Source: an uncultured Duncaniella sp.
GTDB taxonomy: Bacteria; Bacteroidota; Bacteroidia; Bacteroidales; Muribaculaceae
Length of the DNA: 64,000 nucleotides
Direction: 5' to 3'
Assembly: GCA_910589485.1 (NCBI GenBank)
Contig: CAJUSW010000001.1
Coordinates: 402,970 to 466,969 of the forward strand
The notes beneath the pieces are model-generated. The model was not told where the DNA came from. It was given only the letters and a program-made list of their open reading frames with translations, and did no database searches. The stretch's first letter is position 1. The number at the start of each line of letters is the position of its first letter. The translations under genes and the position numbers were made by a program. Positions 1-9,246 of this stretch are shown piece by piece.

Positions 1-300
1 AATCAGCTCAAACCTGCATGTCGATTTAATGTGTTTCAATGCTTCATTCACCACTATCCTTGTCATCCAAGCCTTGAGCGAACCGGCACCGCGGTATTGA
101 AACGAACCGATGGCCGAGAATATCCTCAGAAAACTCTCCTGCATGACATCGCGGATATCCTCAGGGTCGATCACATACCGCGCACACACGCCGGTGAGAT
201 ACCTCGCGGATTGACAGTAGAGATATTTCTTGGCCGAAATATCTCCACTCACAATCCCCGATACTATCTCCTGCTCGGTTGACTGACTGTAATCTGTCAT
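1..300 (-). CDS. RNA polymerase ECF-type sigma factor, N-terminal part (cut by window edge)
   Basis: The first 100 residues of a leftward reading frame are present; the rest lies outside the window. They match sigma-70 region 2: an acidic stretch (PEDIRDVMQESFLRIF) that normally contacts core polymerase, then a tryptophan-containing DNA-melting segment (GSLKAWMTRIVVNEAL). The size and position of region 2 fit an extracytoplasmic-function factor. ATG at 300 is used; an in-frame ATG four codons upstream (312) is equally possible. The gene follows the NigD-like lipoprotein gene by 10-22 bp on the same strand, so the two are probably co-transcribed. The C-terminal region 4 cannot be seen. Confidence 0.85.
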   Translation of the reverse strand, partial: MTDYSQSTEQEIVSGIVSGDISAKKYLYCQSARYLTGVCARYVIDPEDIRDVMQESFLRIFSAIGSFQYRGAGSLKAWMTRIVVNEALKHIKSTCRFELI

Positions 301-322
301 CGATAGCGGCATCTCATGCACA

Positions 323-1060
323 TCACATGAACCGATAGGATGAAACCGCGCTAACGTCGCCGCTGTCAACGGTAACCTTACGGCGCGACATATCAAACTC
401 CACGGATTTATCACCGGCCGGCGATTTCCATTTCAGAGTGATCTTAACCGGTGTAGCGGCATCGCCTATCACCTCATTGAGGTTGAACGCTATGAGGGCG
501 TCACCCACGGTGCCTGACAGATCGCCGTTGGCGTTATGGCGCAGTTCAAATTCCATGGGATCGTCAGGATTCACGCCGGTGAGCAGATTGAGTTCGTGAG
601 GCTTATTGCCCGGGCCCCACACGGTGCGTACCCTTAAGGTCAGGTAGCCGTCCTCGGCGATAGTCACCCAGTCCTTCACGATATCGATGGGATCGTCGCC
701 AAATTTTTCGGCGTTGTCCTCACCAATGCCGGGGACAGGGAGTTTAGTGCGGATGCTGTCGATCCAGTTCACCCTTACATCCTGGATTGCCGATGATGCG
801 CTTTCCTGCTCAAGATTGTAGTTCACCAAGGCCCGAACCTCCTTCTTGCCGTAGGGTGACTTCTTCATGTTGACGGGACGCAGACGGGTTTCATTGTCGA
901 GCTGAAGCATCACCGATTCATCCTCCTGAGGGCATACGGTGACGAGAGCTGTGGGTTGCCACATGTAACTTACATCATTATTGTCGTCATCACACGACTG
1001 AAACACCAGGGCCGAGGCCAGCATCAGGCCGGCGGTAATCAATAATTTAGCTTTTCTCAT
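323..1060 (-). CDS. NigD-like lipoprotein
   Basis: The 245-residue product starts with a lipoprotein signal peptide (basic MRKAK, hydrophobic stretch, lipobox-like FQSC with the Cys near residue 23), so it is probably anchored in a membrane facing the periplasm or cell surface. After an acidic DDDNND spacer comes a beta-rich sequence resembling the NigD N-terminal OB-like and C-terminal beta-sandwich domains common in Bacteroidales. NigD was first noted in a Prevotella bacteriocin (nigrescin) locus; the role of most homologs is unknown. The gene lies just upstream of a sigma factor on the same strand, which hints at a shared regulatory unit. Assignment is by overall resemblance, not by catalytic residues. 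Confidence 0.7.
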   Translation of the reverse strand: MRKAKLLITAGLMLASALVFQSCDDDNNDVSYMWQPTALVTVCPQEDESVMLQLDNETRLRPVNMKKSPYGKKEVRALVNYNLEQESASSAIQDVRVNWIDSIRTKLPVPGIGEDNAEKFGDDPIDIVKDWVTIAEDGYLTLRVRTVWGPGNKPHELNLLTGVNPDDPMEFELRHNANGDLSGTVGDALIAFNLNEVIGDAATPVKITLKWKSPAGDKSVEFDMSRRKVTVDSGDVSAVSSYRFM

Positions 1061-1146
1061 AAATGAATAGTTTTGGTTCTCTGATTATTAAATCACTCGA
1101 CCATCAAATCATTGCATCGACAGGTGGAAAAATTTTACAAGAATAC

Positions 1147-1188
1147 TAAAAACGACCGCAGACGGCTGAAGTTCAACCATCTGCGGTT
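1147..1188 (-). terminator. Rho-independent terminator of the ftsY-MBOAT operon
   Basis: Arms ACCGCAGA (1155-1162) and TCTGCGGT (1180-1187) pair perfectly around a 17-nt loop. On the minus strand the stem is followed by CG and five T. It lies 30 bp beyond the MBOAT stop codon, closing the long leftward operon. Confidence 0.8.
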
Positions 1189-1216
1189 ATATCGGATGCC
1201 AGTGTTCCAAGAGGGA

Positions 1217-2824
1217 TCAGTACTGGAGGTAAATGAACGGTACTATGTCGCTCGATCTTACCTGTATGGCCACATAGAGCGCCAATGCAAGGAGCAGGGC
1301 CTGGGCTATGGCCGGGGATGCCATGAATCCTTTCCTGAACAATGAGGTGAATCCCGAAGGGAGCACATGCACCACGTAGCCCACTACCATGGCTATGACT
1401 ATGGTCATGTAGCTCGACACGAATTGCGAGGCCACGGAGGGATGGAAATCATAGATGATCTGGTGCCACATCATGCCAACGTCCTCCATCGATCCGGCGC
1501 GGAACATCATGAATGCAAACGATACGAGCATGAAGGTGACCACCATATTGACAAAGCGTATCACAGGGGCCATGCGCGACTGCACGGTGAGCACCTCGAC
1601 CTGGCCGGTATCGGAGACCACAGTCTCGGTCACCTCGGTGGCGGGGAGGAAGCCACGGGTCATCTTGTGTATCACGAGAAGCGCTCCATGGGTGGCACCC
1701 CATATCACATACATCCATGATGCACCGTGCCACAGGCCTCCTATCACCATGGTTGCAAACTGGTTGAAATAGGCCCTTGGCTTGGAACAGCGGTTGCCAC
1801 CGAGGGGGATATACACGTAATCCCTCAGCCATGTGGAGAGCGATATGTGCCAGCGATGCCAAAATTCAGTGGGATTGGTAGCCTTGAATGGAGCGTTGAA
1901 GTTCTCCTTGAAGCGGTAGCCGAGAAGCAGGGCAATACCTATGGCAATGTCGCTGTAGCCCGAGAAGTCGCAGTAGAGCTGGATGGTGAATCCCATGCTC
2001 GCCATGAGGTTCTCGAAACCGCTGTAAAGAGCCGGATTGTCAAACACGCGGTCAACGAAATTGCCCGAAATGAAATCGGCTATCACCATTTTCTTGATGA
2101 TACCGAGGATGATCAGGTAGATACCCTCGGAGGTCATGTCGCGTGTGGCCACAGGATTTCCCTTGATCTGGGGCAACATATCCTTGGCCCTCACCACAGG
2201 GCCGGCAAGAAGCGGGGGGAAGAATGTGAGGAAGAACAGATAGTCGAGCGGATTGCGGCACGCGTCTATCTGACCGCGGTATATGTCTATTATATAACTG
2301 ATGGACCGGAATGTGAAGAAGGATATTCCGGCAGGAAGAAGCACGTTGATGGGATCGATCTCGGCGGTGAAAAAACGGTTGATGGTATCAATCATCAGAC
2401 CGAAATACTTGAAATAGGCGAGCATGCCGATGTTGACGCACACATTCAAGGCAGCTATAAGCCTCATCGCCACCACGCGCCCCACTTCAAGCGACCGCGC
2501 CCGCTGCATGCACAGACCGAGGATGTAATCGCTCACAGCCACGCCGATGAGTATCATATAGCAATCGCCCGAGGTCTTGTAATAGAAATACAGCGAGAAA
2601 AGGATAGTGAAGATCATGCGGGGCACGCGCCATGGACGCAATGCCCTGTAAAGGAGCATGAACCCGGCAAACAGCACAAGGAACATGCCCGTGTTGAAGA
2701 GCATGGGCTGACGGCTGTCATAGACAAGCATATCCTTGAGTTTGTCGAGATCGACCCCCAGGCTGTCGAGCGACGCCGAGAACATATTGTACAGCTCTGC
2801 GAGCTGTGTGGCTAAGGATTCCAA
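1217..2824 (-). CDS. MBOAT family membrane-bound O-acyltransferase (AlgI/DltB-like)
   Basis: This 535-residue polytopic membrane protein has MBOAT signatures: NPTEFWHRWHISLSTWLRDY around residues 317-336 and GGLWHGASW at 362-370, with the conserved His at about 366. Family members (AlgI, DltB, PatA) pass acyl groups, usually acetyl, across the cytoplasmic membrane to periplasmic acceptors working with SGNH-fold partners. Two SGNH hydrolase-like genes lie immediately upstream in the same operon, matching an AlgI/AlgJ/AlgX or PatA/PatB layout. The natural acceptor (exopolysaccharide, O-antigen, peptidoglycan) cannot be told from sequence. It is the last gene of the operon, followed by a terminator at 1147-1188. 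Confidence 0.9.
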   Translation of the reverse strand: MESLATQLAELYNMFSASLDSLGVDLDKLKDMLVYDSRQPMLFNTGMFLVLFAGFMLLYRALRPWRVPRMIFTILFSLYFYYKTSGDCYMILIGVAVSDYILGLCMQRARSLEVGRVVAMRLIAALNVCVNIGMLAYFKYFGLMIDTINRFFTAEIDPINVLLPAGISFFTFRSISYIIDIYRGQIDACRNPLDYLFFLTFFPPLLAGPVVRAKDMLPQIKGNPVATRDMTSEGIYLIILGIIKKMVIADFISGNFVDRVFDNPALYSGFENLMASMGFTIQLYCDFSGYSDIAIGIALLLGYRFKENFNAPFKATNPTEFWHRWHISLSTWLRDYVYIPLGGNRCSKPRAYFNQFATMVIGGLWHGASWMYVIWGATHGALLVIHKMTRGFLPATEVTETVVSDTGQVEVLTVQSRMAPVIRFVNMVVTFMLVSFAFMMFRAGSMEDVGMMWHQIIYDFHPSVASQFVSSYMTIVIAMVVGYVVHVLPSGFTSLFRKGFMASPAIAQALLLALALYVAIQVRSSDIVPFIYLQY

Positions 2825-2869
2825 GACTTAAAGAATATGGAACGTGGTGTTATATTAGGAATATAGTTA

Positions 2870-4243
2870 TCATTGGTTGGCCGAGCGTATGGCATCCATC
2901 AGAGCCTCGTAGAGCAAGCGGCCCTCGAGATTGTAGCCCTTGTGAGTGTGGTGCACACGGTCGTTGGCAAAGAGGCCGTTGCTGATCCATGATGAGCTCG
3001 CGCCCGATCCGCCGGCCACGTCATACCAGTCGTAGACCGCGATACCGTTGTCCTTTCCGTAATCGAGGATAGCCTTGCGCAGAGGCGCGATATTGGGATT
3101 GACCGAGTAGGAGCGGGAGGTGCGTGTGACGGTGCGGTAACGGCCTTTCTTGTTCTTCACCCTCACCTTGCGGGTCTTGGTCACACGCTTGTGACACTCC
3201 ATCGGCGTGGTGAGAAGAAGCAGGGCGTCGGGGTTGGCGGCACGTATATTGCTGACAAGCCTGTCGATCGACCTGGCGAACGCTCCGGTGTCAAGACGGC
3301 CGAATGCCTCGTTGGTTCCGAGCGATATTATCACAAGGCTGGGACGGAGGGGGCTGATGCCTGCGCCCACGTTACCGATGCGGTTGTAGGTTTCGTAAGC
3401 GGCTCCGTTGTTGCCTATGGCGTGATAGAAGAGGCCGGGACGGTCGCCGGAAAGTGTGGCGCCAAACATGGTGAGATCGCCCGCCGAGGTGAAATCCACC
3501 GAGATCTTGGTCTGAGGCGAGGGGAGCATTATCTGCGTATAGTCGCGCGATGGGATGGAACGGAATGACAGCGAGTTGCCATTCTCGTCGGTGATCCCTT
3601 TCACGGTGAGCTTTCCGTTGTGGAATATGGTCACCGAGCTGAACGGGTTGTAATCATCCTTGCCCGAGGTGCCGATGGTAATCTCCGACGTATTGCTTGT
3701 GGGGCGGATGGAGGCGCCGGTGAAACCCACTGTCTGCCTCCAATTAGGGCTCATAAGTTTCACTGTGTTCCAGGGGCTACGGCTGTTGAAGGTATAGTCG
3801 GCCGGTTCGTTGGTCCCGCTCATCTTGAGCGGTGACACCAGGCCACGGCCCGCGTTGCCGAAATCATACTGCAACAGCTCCCTGACGGTACCGGTGCTGA
3901 TATCGGCCTGAATGTGCGAGTCTCCGATATGCACTATCGACACCGGCGAGGTAGCGCTCTCAAGAAAAGCCTTTCGCAAGCCTGACCAGTCGGCGCCATT
4001 ATAAATTATGTGGTTGGATGCGCGGTGGATGAACGAGGGGATGGGGATGTCGATATCATCGGCCTCATCGGGTATCACCACTCCGCCGGCGAGCATCTGC
4101 AGCTCCTCCTCATCTACAGCCTCGGTTATATCAGCCGCATCAGGTTCCTGGCCTGACGAGGCCGGATTGTCGGCACGGAGAGTAAAACCCATGCCGGCGA
4201 CCAATACTGTGGACAGAACTATTTTGTACAGGTTGTAAGTCAT
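2870..4243 (-). CDS. Secreted SGNH/GDSL hydrolase-like protein
   Basis: The 457-residue product has an N-terminal signal peptide (about residues 1-25) and an SGNH fold: block I VHIGDSHIQAD with Ser at about 109, block III ISLGTNEAFG, and a C-terminal DRVHHTHKGY giving the Asp (about 428) and His (about 431) of the triad. Such proteins act as esterases or acetyltransferases on carbohydrates in the periplasm. It overlaps the upstream SGNH gene by 4 bp and precedes the MBOAT gene by 45 bp, so the three products probably work together in acyl transfer to a surface glycan. A basic segment near residues 350-380 is unusual for the fold. The substrate is not known. Confidence 0.85.
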   Translation of the reverse strand: MTYNLYKIVLSTVLVAGMGFTLRADNPASSGQEPDAADITEAVDEEELQMLAGGVVIPDEADDIDIPIPSFIHRASNHIIYNGADWSGLRKAFLESATSPVSIVHIGDSHIQADISTGTVRELLQYDFGNAGRGLVSPLKMSGTNEPADYTFNSRSPWNTVKLMSPNWRQTVGFTGASIRPTSNTSEITIGTSGKDDYNPFSSVTIFHNGKLTVKGITDENGNSLSFRSIPSRDYTQIMLPSPQTKISVDFTSAGDLTMFGATLSGDRPGLFYHAIGNNGAAYETYNRIGNVGAGISPLRPSLVIISLGTNEAFGRLDTGAFARSIDRLVSNIRAANPDALLLLTTPMECHKRVTKTRKVRVKNKKGRYRTVTRTSRSYSVNPNIAPLRKAILDYGKDNGIAVYDWYDVAGGSGASSSWISNGLFANDRVHHTHKGYNLEGRLLYEALMDAIRSANQ

Positions 4244-5694
4244 TTTAAAGTGTGCTGGATAGCTTGGAAGAGAGCATCAGCAAGGCGTGCTCCCCCCTTG
4301 TGGGTCATGTGGATATAATCCTTGTTGATCAGGCCGGCATTACACCACTCCACCACAGCGTCCTCACCGCCCATAGCCTCGCGAGTGTCCCAGAACAGGC
4401 AATGGGCCCTGCGGGCCGCATCGCGCTGGGCGTTGATCATGGCCGGAGCAGTAGCCATAGACCTGACTGCTCCGCCACGCTTTTCGCCACGGTCGCCCAC
4501 ACCCATCACGAGTATATCGGACCGCGGGTAGCACTTGCGCACATGGTTGATCACCTCGACCATACGGTCGGAGTAAACGGAATAATTCTTCTGCGATGAG
4601 CTCATGGCATTGATGCCGAACTCAAGGATGATGAGATTGTAGTCGATCACCGAGGCCATGTCGCGACACAGCTCCGGATTTATCTTGGTGAGAGTTATAC
4701 CCGAAAAACCGCGCGAAGACATGCAATCGAGACTCACGCCCGACTCGCCGTCGAGCCACACACCCAGGCCTATGAGCTTAGGGGAGGATGTCTTGAGTTC
4801 AAAACCGGTGGTAGGTCCCGCAATCTCTATGCACTGAACGGAATCCGAAGCGGCGATATTGCGCTCTGACCACTCTCCGCCCGATGTTTTAACAGAGATT
4901 ATGGAATTTTCAGGAGCTATAAACAGGAAGCGCGAGCGCGACCACTCGGCAGTGTGGCCAAGAGCGCTTGTACCCTCGTAGGTAGCGGTGGCCTGTCCCG
5001 ACGGGATGGAGTACTGCTCGGCGAGGTCCAGATACCGGCGGTCGGCCTTCTTGTTGGCCATGAAAGTCTTCCATCCGCTACCCCCCTGCTTCACCGAGCG
5101 ACGGAAGCCGGGGAAATCGGTATGCATGCTCACGTATCCCACTCCCTGGCCACCATATGCAGTCTGCATCAGGTCGCGCAGGTCCTGGGTGAAGATGTCA
5201 CCCTCGATGTAACTGTCGCCCACCACTGCTATACGGGCCAACCGGCCATTGTCAAGCGCGTTCTTGAGCTGGATCAGGCCCACCTGGTCGGTGGTGTAGT
5301 CCTCAAGGATCACCAAGTCACCCTCGCGGGGAGCCTTCACGGCGTGGATAATGGTGTCGACCGGGAGGGAGAGCACCGAGTCACTTGCGGTGAGCGGATT
5401 ACGCTCCTCGGCCTCCTTCATGGCCTGCAGGAGTTCGGGATCGATCTGCTCCTGCTCGGAATCGGTGTGATCGATCATTCCTACTTCCTTGAGCAGATCA
5501 CTTATCAGTGAAAAGTCCTTGACGCGGCCTCCGGTCCACTTGGAGAGGGGGAGAAACGACAGGACAGCTACGATGGCGATGGCGAGGAGTATTATCAGTG
5601 TGGGATTACCTTTTTTCATTGCTGAATATGCGGTGGATACGATTGGGGTATCGTTAGTGGATGATACTGTGTCTTTATGAGAATTGAGCTTCAA
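4240..5694 (-). CDS. Membrane-anchored SGNH/GDSL hydrolase-like protein
   Basis: The 484-residue product has one hydrophobic segment (about residues 31-50) after a polar N-terminus, consistent with an inner-membrane anchor, then an SGNH domain: VVGDSYIEGD with Ser at about 161, ILEFGINAM as block III, and DYIHMTHKGG with Asp about 459 and His about 462. It resembles its downstream neighbour in length and layout, so the pair probably arose by duplication. Its stop overlaps the next SGNH start by 4 bp, and its first 20 bp overlap the end of menF, implying translational coupling. Likely role: periplasmic partner of the MBOAT protein. The exact reaction is inferred. Confidence 0.82.
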   Translation of the reverse strand: MKLNSHKDTVSSTNDTPIVSTAYSAMKKGNPTLIILLAIAIVAVLSFLPLSKWTGGRVKDFSLISDLLKEVGMIDHTDSEQEQIDPELLQAMKEAEERNPLTASDSVLSLPVDTIIHAVKAPREGDLVILEDYTTDQVGLIQLKNALDNGRLARIAVVGDSYIEGDIFTQDLRDLMQTAYGGQGVGYVSMHTDFPGFRRSVKQGGSGWKTFMANKKADRRYLDLAEQYSIPSGQATATYEGTSALGHTAEWSRSRFLFIAPENSIISVKTSGGEWSERNIAASDSVQCIEIAGPTTGFELKTSSPKLIGLGVWLDGESGVSLDCMSSRGFSGITLTKINPELCRDMASVIDYNLIILEFGINAMSSSQKNYSVYSDRMVEVINHVRKCYPRSDILVMGVGDRGEKRGGAVRSMATAPAMINAQRDAARRAHCLFWDTREAMGGEDAVVEWCNAGLINKDYIHMTHKGGARLADALFQAIQHTLK

Positions 5695-6835
5695 ACGGAT
5701 TGGCCATTACGAGGGTCTCGGTCGATCCGGGCGGGGCTATATCGAGGCATGAACGCAGCACGGAGAGCTTACGGTCGGTCTCGTCCCATTCCTGCTCCAC
5801 GTCAGAATCGGACATCAGCCCTCCTCCGGCATACAGGTTGTAGATCCATCCGGGGGTGCCGTAGAGCGAACCGCGGGCGGCGAACGCACAACGCAGATTG
5901 ACGTAGATGCGCAACTCACCATTGTGTCGCACACCCACTATACCGCTGTAGCAACGGCGCAGGTGGGTCTCCAGAGCATCGATCTCGGCCATGGCCATGT
6001 CACGCGGCCATCCGGCCACAGCCGGCGTGGGATTCAGGTCATTGACAATGGTCATGGGGCTATGGATCTCTCCCCTCGCAGTGATGGGGGTGCACAGGTG
6101 GGTGACGGCTCCGGCGCGGAGGTCGATAGTGTCGGCACAGTTCACCTCCAACCCGTGGGAAGCGAGTATATCGGAGATGAAGTCCACCACCACGCGATGC
6201 TCGAGGGTGTTCTTCTCATCCCATTCACCCGAGCAGTCGCCCGAGGGCTTGGTCCCGGCCAGGGCCATGGTGCGTATCTCGTCGCCACCGGCAGTAGTCT
6301 CGATGAGCACCTCGGGGGTAGCTCCGAGCCACACACCGGTCTCGGGTGTGAAACTTAGGTAGCGGAAAGTGCCCGGCGAGCAGGAGAAGTATTCACCGGC
6401 AACATCAACGATATCACGGCTTGAAAATATCGCCTCGTGGCGGGAAAGCACCACTTTCCCTCCATACTTCTTCAACCGGCCGGTCATGGCCCTGAAAGCC
6501 TCGCCATAACTGATCCTGTGGGTCGATGACAGCGAGGGGAGCTCGGAAGTGGATGGGTAGCACAGATCTGGCTTCAAGGCCACAAGGTCGATCAGCTCCC
6601 CCTCGTCCATGCCGGAGGTTACGCCCGACACATAAGGCTCGTCGGAGGCATAGCGGCTGATCATGAAACAATCACTCCCGCTGGAATCGCAGGATACAGG
6701 CGATTGGCCATCGGAATCGGGGAGAGATGCCATGAAACGACATTCCACCATTCCGGGCAGAGCATACAGTACAAACGGGATGTTACGCCTCAGGCACTCT
6801 TCCACACCTTCGGCCTGCAACTGGGATATCAACAT
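5675..6835 (-). CDS. menF: Isochorismate synthase (chorismate-binding enzyme)
   Basis: The 386-residue protein carries the C-terminal chorismate-binding fold: TPEVLIE, the MALAGTKPSG loop, an LCTPITARG segment, PTPAVAGWP, and the terminal GGLMSDSDVEQEW motif with acidic metal ligands. Isochorismate synthases convert chorismate to isochorismate; in Bacteroidales this feeds menaquinone synthesis, the main respiratory quinone. Anthranilate or aminodeoxychorismate synthase is an alternative, but no glutamine amidotransferase partner is nearby. Unusually, menD is not the next gene: menF ends 20 bp inside the first SGNH gene. The start is 32 bp downstream of rimO. Confidence 0.82.
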   Translation of the reverse strand: MLISQLQAEGVEECLRRNIPFVLYALPGMVECRFMASLPDSDGQSPVSCDSSGSDCFMISRYASDEPYVSGVTSGMDEGELIDLVALKPDLCYPSTSELPSLSSTHRISYGEAFRAMTGRLKKYGGKVVLSRHEAIFSSRDIVDVAGEYFSCSPGTFRYLSFTPETGVWLGATPEVLIETTAGGDEIRTMALAGTKPSGDCSGEWDEKNTLEHRVVVDFISDILASHGLEVNCADTIDLRAGAVTHLCTPITARGEIHSPMTIVNDLNPTPAVAGWPRDMAMAEIDALETHLRRCYSGIVGVRHNGELRIYVNLRCAFAARGSLYGTPGWIYNLYAGGGLMSDSDVEQEWDETDRKLSVLRSCLDIAPPGSTETLVMANPFEAQFS

Positions 6836-6867
6836 TGCGTTGCCAAGCTCAAAATTTCAATTTCTAA

Positions 6868-8175
6868 TTATACAGGACGGCCAATAAGTTCAAACGGAGC
6901 AGAGGATGTGATCTCCACATCACAGAACTCACCGGGACGCAAGGTCACAGACTTCTCCACGAGGACCTCGGGATCCACCTCGGGTGAATCGTACTGGGTA
7001 CGGCCCACGTAATAGTCAGGCTCCTCACGGTCAATGATCACCCGTTGCACCGATCCCACCTTAGTGTCCTGTATTCCGGCCGAGATCTCCTCCTGAAGCT
7101 CCATGAGCCGTGCCAGGCGCGACTGTTTCACCTCATCGGGGATAGAGTCGTCGAAATGGCGGGCGGCATAGGTGTCCTCCTCCTCGCAATAGGCAAACGC
7201 GCCCATGCGCTCGAAACGCTGCTCGCGCACGAAATCCATCAGCTCGTCAAACTCTTTCTCCCCTTCGCCGGGGAAACCCACCATCAGAGTGGTGCGCAGA
7301 TGTATGCCGGGCACACGCTTGCGTATCTCGGCAAGCAGGGCACGGGTCTCGGCGCCGGTGATGTGGCGACGCATATTGGATAGCACATTGTCGGAAATGT
7401 GCTGGAGGGCTATGTCGAGATAACGGCACACGTTGGGACGGGAGGCCATCACGTCGAGGAGATCCATAGGGAACTCATTGGGATAGGCATAATGGAGCCT
7501 TATCCACTCCACGCCCTCAACATCGGCTATAGCATCGACAAGACGGGCTATGGAGGGGGTGCCGTAGAGATCCTTTCCATAGGAGGTGAGATCCTGGGCT
7601 ATCACATTAAATTCCTTGACACCACGCCCCACGAGCATCTTCACCTCCTCGATGATCTCCTCGACGGGACGTGACTTGTAACGCCCCGTGATGAGCGGAA
7701 TGGCGCAGAAAGCGCAGAAACGGTCACACCCCTCAGCTATCTTAAGATAGGCATGATGGCGGGGAGTGGTGAGAATACGGTCGTAAGGGGCTGTGGCCGG
7801 ATGCTTGCGGGCGAGATCGGTGACGAGGGCAGGCCAATCGGTCTTGCCATACCAGCGGTCAACCTCGGGAAGCTCGGCGGGAAGCTCGGCGGAATACCGT
7901 TGCGACAGGCACCCCATCACATAGAGTCCCTGTATCTTGCCGGCCTTGCGCAGTTCGGCCCATCCAAGGATCTCGTTGATCGATTCCTCCTTGGCGTCGC
8001 CGATGAATCCGCATGTGTTTATCACCACATGCTTCCCCTTGCGGGCACGCAGGAAAGCCTCATCGGCCTCCACCACCTGATAACCTACATTTTCAAGCAT
8101 CCTCATGAGCCGTTCCGAATCCACAAGATTCTTGGAACAGCCGAGCGATATCACAGCAATCTTTTCGCCTGTCAT
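6868..8175 (-). CDS. rimO: Ribosomal protein uS12 methylthiotransferase
   Basis: The 435-residue radical SAM enzyme adds a methylthio group to the conserved Asp of ribosomal protein uS12. The N-terminal domain has the three Cys for the auxiliary iron-sulfur cluster (SLGCSKN, Cys13; NTCGF, Cys55; MGCLSQR, Cys89). The radical SAM motif is GCDRFCAFC (Cys150, 154, 157), followed by the TLMVGFPGE region and a C-terminal TRAM domain. SLGCSKNLVDSE is diagnostic of RimO rather than MiaB. It overlaps ftsY by 4 bp, so the two are translationally coupled. Confidence 0.95.
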   Translation of the reverse strand: MTGEKIAVISLGCSKNLVDSERLMRMLENVGYQVVEADEAFLRARKGKHVVINTCGFIGDAKEESINEILGWAELRKAGKIQGLYVMGCLSQRYSAELPAELPEVDRWYGKTDWPALVTDLARKHPATAPYDRILTTPRHHAYLKIAEGCDRFCAFCAIPLITGRYKSRPVEEIIEEVKMLVGRGVKEFNVIAQDLTSYGKDLYGTPSIARLVDAIADVEGVEWIRLHYAYPNEFPMDLLDVMASRPNVCRYLDIALQHISDNVLSNMRRHITGAETRALLAEIRKRVPGIHLRTTLMVGFPGEGEKEFDELMDFVREQRFERMGAFAYCEEEDTYAARHFDDSIPDEVKQSRLARLMELQEEISAGIQDTKVGSVQRVIIDREEPDYYVGRTQYDSPEVDPEVLVEKSVTLRPGEFCDVEITSSAPFELIGRPV

Positions 8176-9140
8176 TTCTTTTCTCCGAAGAGAGATTCTA
8201 CGAATGCACGTTTGTCAAACACCTGGAGATCATCGATCTTCTCGCCAAGTCCTATGTACTTCACAGGGATCTTGAACTGATCGCTGATACCTATCACCAC
8301 GCCACCCTTGGCGGTGCCGTCGAGCTTGGTTATGGCGAGCTCGTTGACCTGGGTAGCGGCTACAAACTGCTTGGCCTGCTCGAAAGCGTTCTGTCCGGTG
8401 GAGCCGTCGAGCACAAGGAGCACTTCGTGGGGAGCGTCGGGCACGAGTTTCTGCATCACGCTCTTTACCTTGGTGAGCTCGTCCATCAGGCCCTTCTTGT
8501 TGTGGAGACGGCCGGCTGTGTCGATGATCACCACATCCACATCATTGGCAATGGCACTCTGGAGAGTGTCAAAAGCCACGGAGGCAGGATCGGCGCCGAG
8601 CTTCTGCTTCACTACGGGAACATCGGCACGTCGGCCCCACTCCTCGAGCTGCTCGATGGCGGCGGCGCGGAAAGTATCGGCGGCACCAAGCATCACCTTG
8701 TTGCCGGCACGCTTGAACTGGGCGGCCATCTTGCCGATGGTGGTAGTCTTGCCCACACCGTTGACACCCACTACCATTATCACGTGGGGACGGTTGCCGG
8801 GAGGCAGGGTGAAATCCTCGAGCGAGGAACCCTCATCGTTCTCGGCAAGCATATCGGAGATCTCCTCACACAGCAGGCGGTTGAGTTCCGAGGCACCTAC
8901 ATATTTATCACGTGCCACTCGCGCCTGCAGGCGGTCGATGATGCGCAGAGTGGTGTCGACACCCACATCGGAGGTGACGAACACCTCTTCAAGATTGTCG
9001 AGCACATCGTCATCAACGGTCGACTTACCGGCGATGGCATGAGAAATGCGGTCAAAAAATCCGCGCTGAGTCTTCTCAAGACCCTTGTCGAGAGTCTCTT
9101 GCTTCTCCTTCTTGCGCGAAAACAGGTCAAATAGTCCCAT
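8172..9140 (-). CDS. ftsY: Signal recognition particle receptor FtsY
   Basis: The 322-residue SRP receptor GTPase docks SRP-ribosome complexes at the membrane for co-translational insertion. The NG domain is complete: a helical N domain (residues 20-100), P-loop GVNGVGKTTT at about 125-134, DTAGRLHNK (G3) and TKLDGTAKGG (G4). The long acidic A domain of E. coli FtsY is absent, leaving a short basic N-terminus (FSRKKEKQE), as in many Bacteroidetes. It is the first gene of a six-gene operon; a promoter is visible at 9166-9197. Confidence 0.96.
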   Translation of the reverse strand: MGLFDLFSRKKEKQETLDKGLEKTQRGFFDRISHAIAGKSTVDDDVLDNLEEVFVTSDVGVDTTLRIIDRLQARVARDKYVGASELNRLLCEEISDMLAENDEGSSLEDFTLPPGNRPHVIMVVGVNGVGKTTTIGKMAAQFKRAGNKVMLGAADTFRAAAIEQLEEWGRRADVPVVKQKLGADPASVAFDTLQSAIANDVDVVIIDTAGRLHNKKGLMDELTKVKSVMQKLVPDAPHEVLLVLDGSTGQNAFEQAKQFVAATQVNELAITKLDGTAKGGVVIGISDQFKIPVKYIGLGEKIDDLQVFDKRAFVESLFGEKK

Positions 9141-9165
9141 AGATCGAGGATGAAAAATTGGAATG

Positions 9166-9197
9166 CAAAGTTAGTGATTTTTCGGGAGAAACACAAA
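9166..9197 (-). promoter_or_regulatory. Bacteroidetes-type promoter of the ftsY operon
   Basis: On the minus strand a TTTG (9194-9197) is followed after 20 bp by TAACTTTG (9166-9173), fitting the Bacteroidetes primary-sigma consensus. Transcription would start near 9160, about 20 nt before ftsY. Confidence 0.7.
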
Positions 9198-9246
9198 AGG
9201 AGTTTCGGGGGTTATCCTCACCTAACTACTCAGGCCCGAGAGCCGG

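Noticed and set aside
1727..2815. Long rightward open frame (362 codons) opposite the MBOAT gene
   Set aside because: It is the antisense shadow of a clear MBOAT gene with conserved motifs; the product is low-complexity in His and Glu, with no start signals. The same applies to other long antisense frames such as 15641-16345, 33337-34353 and 44423-45325.
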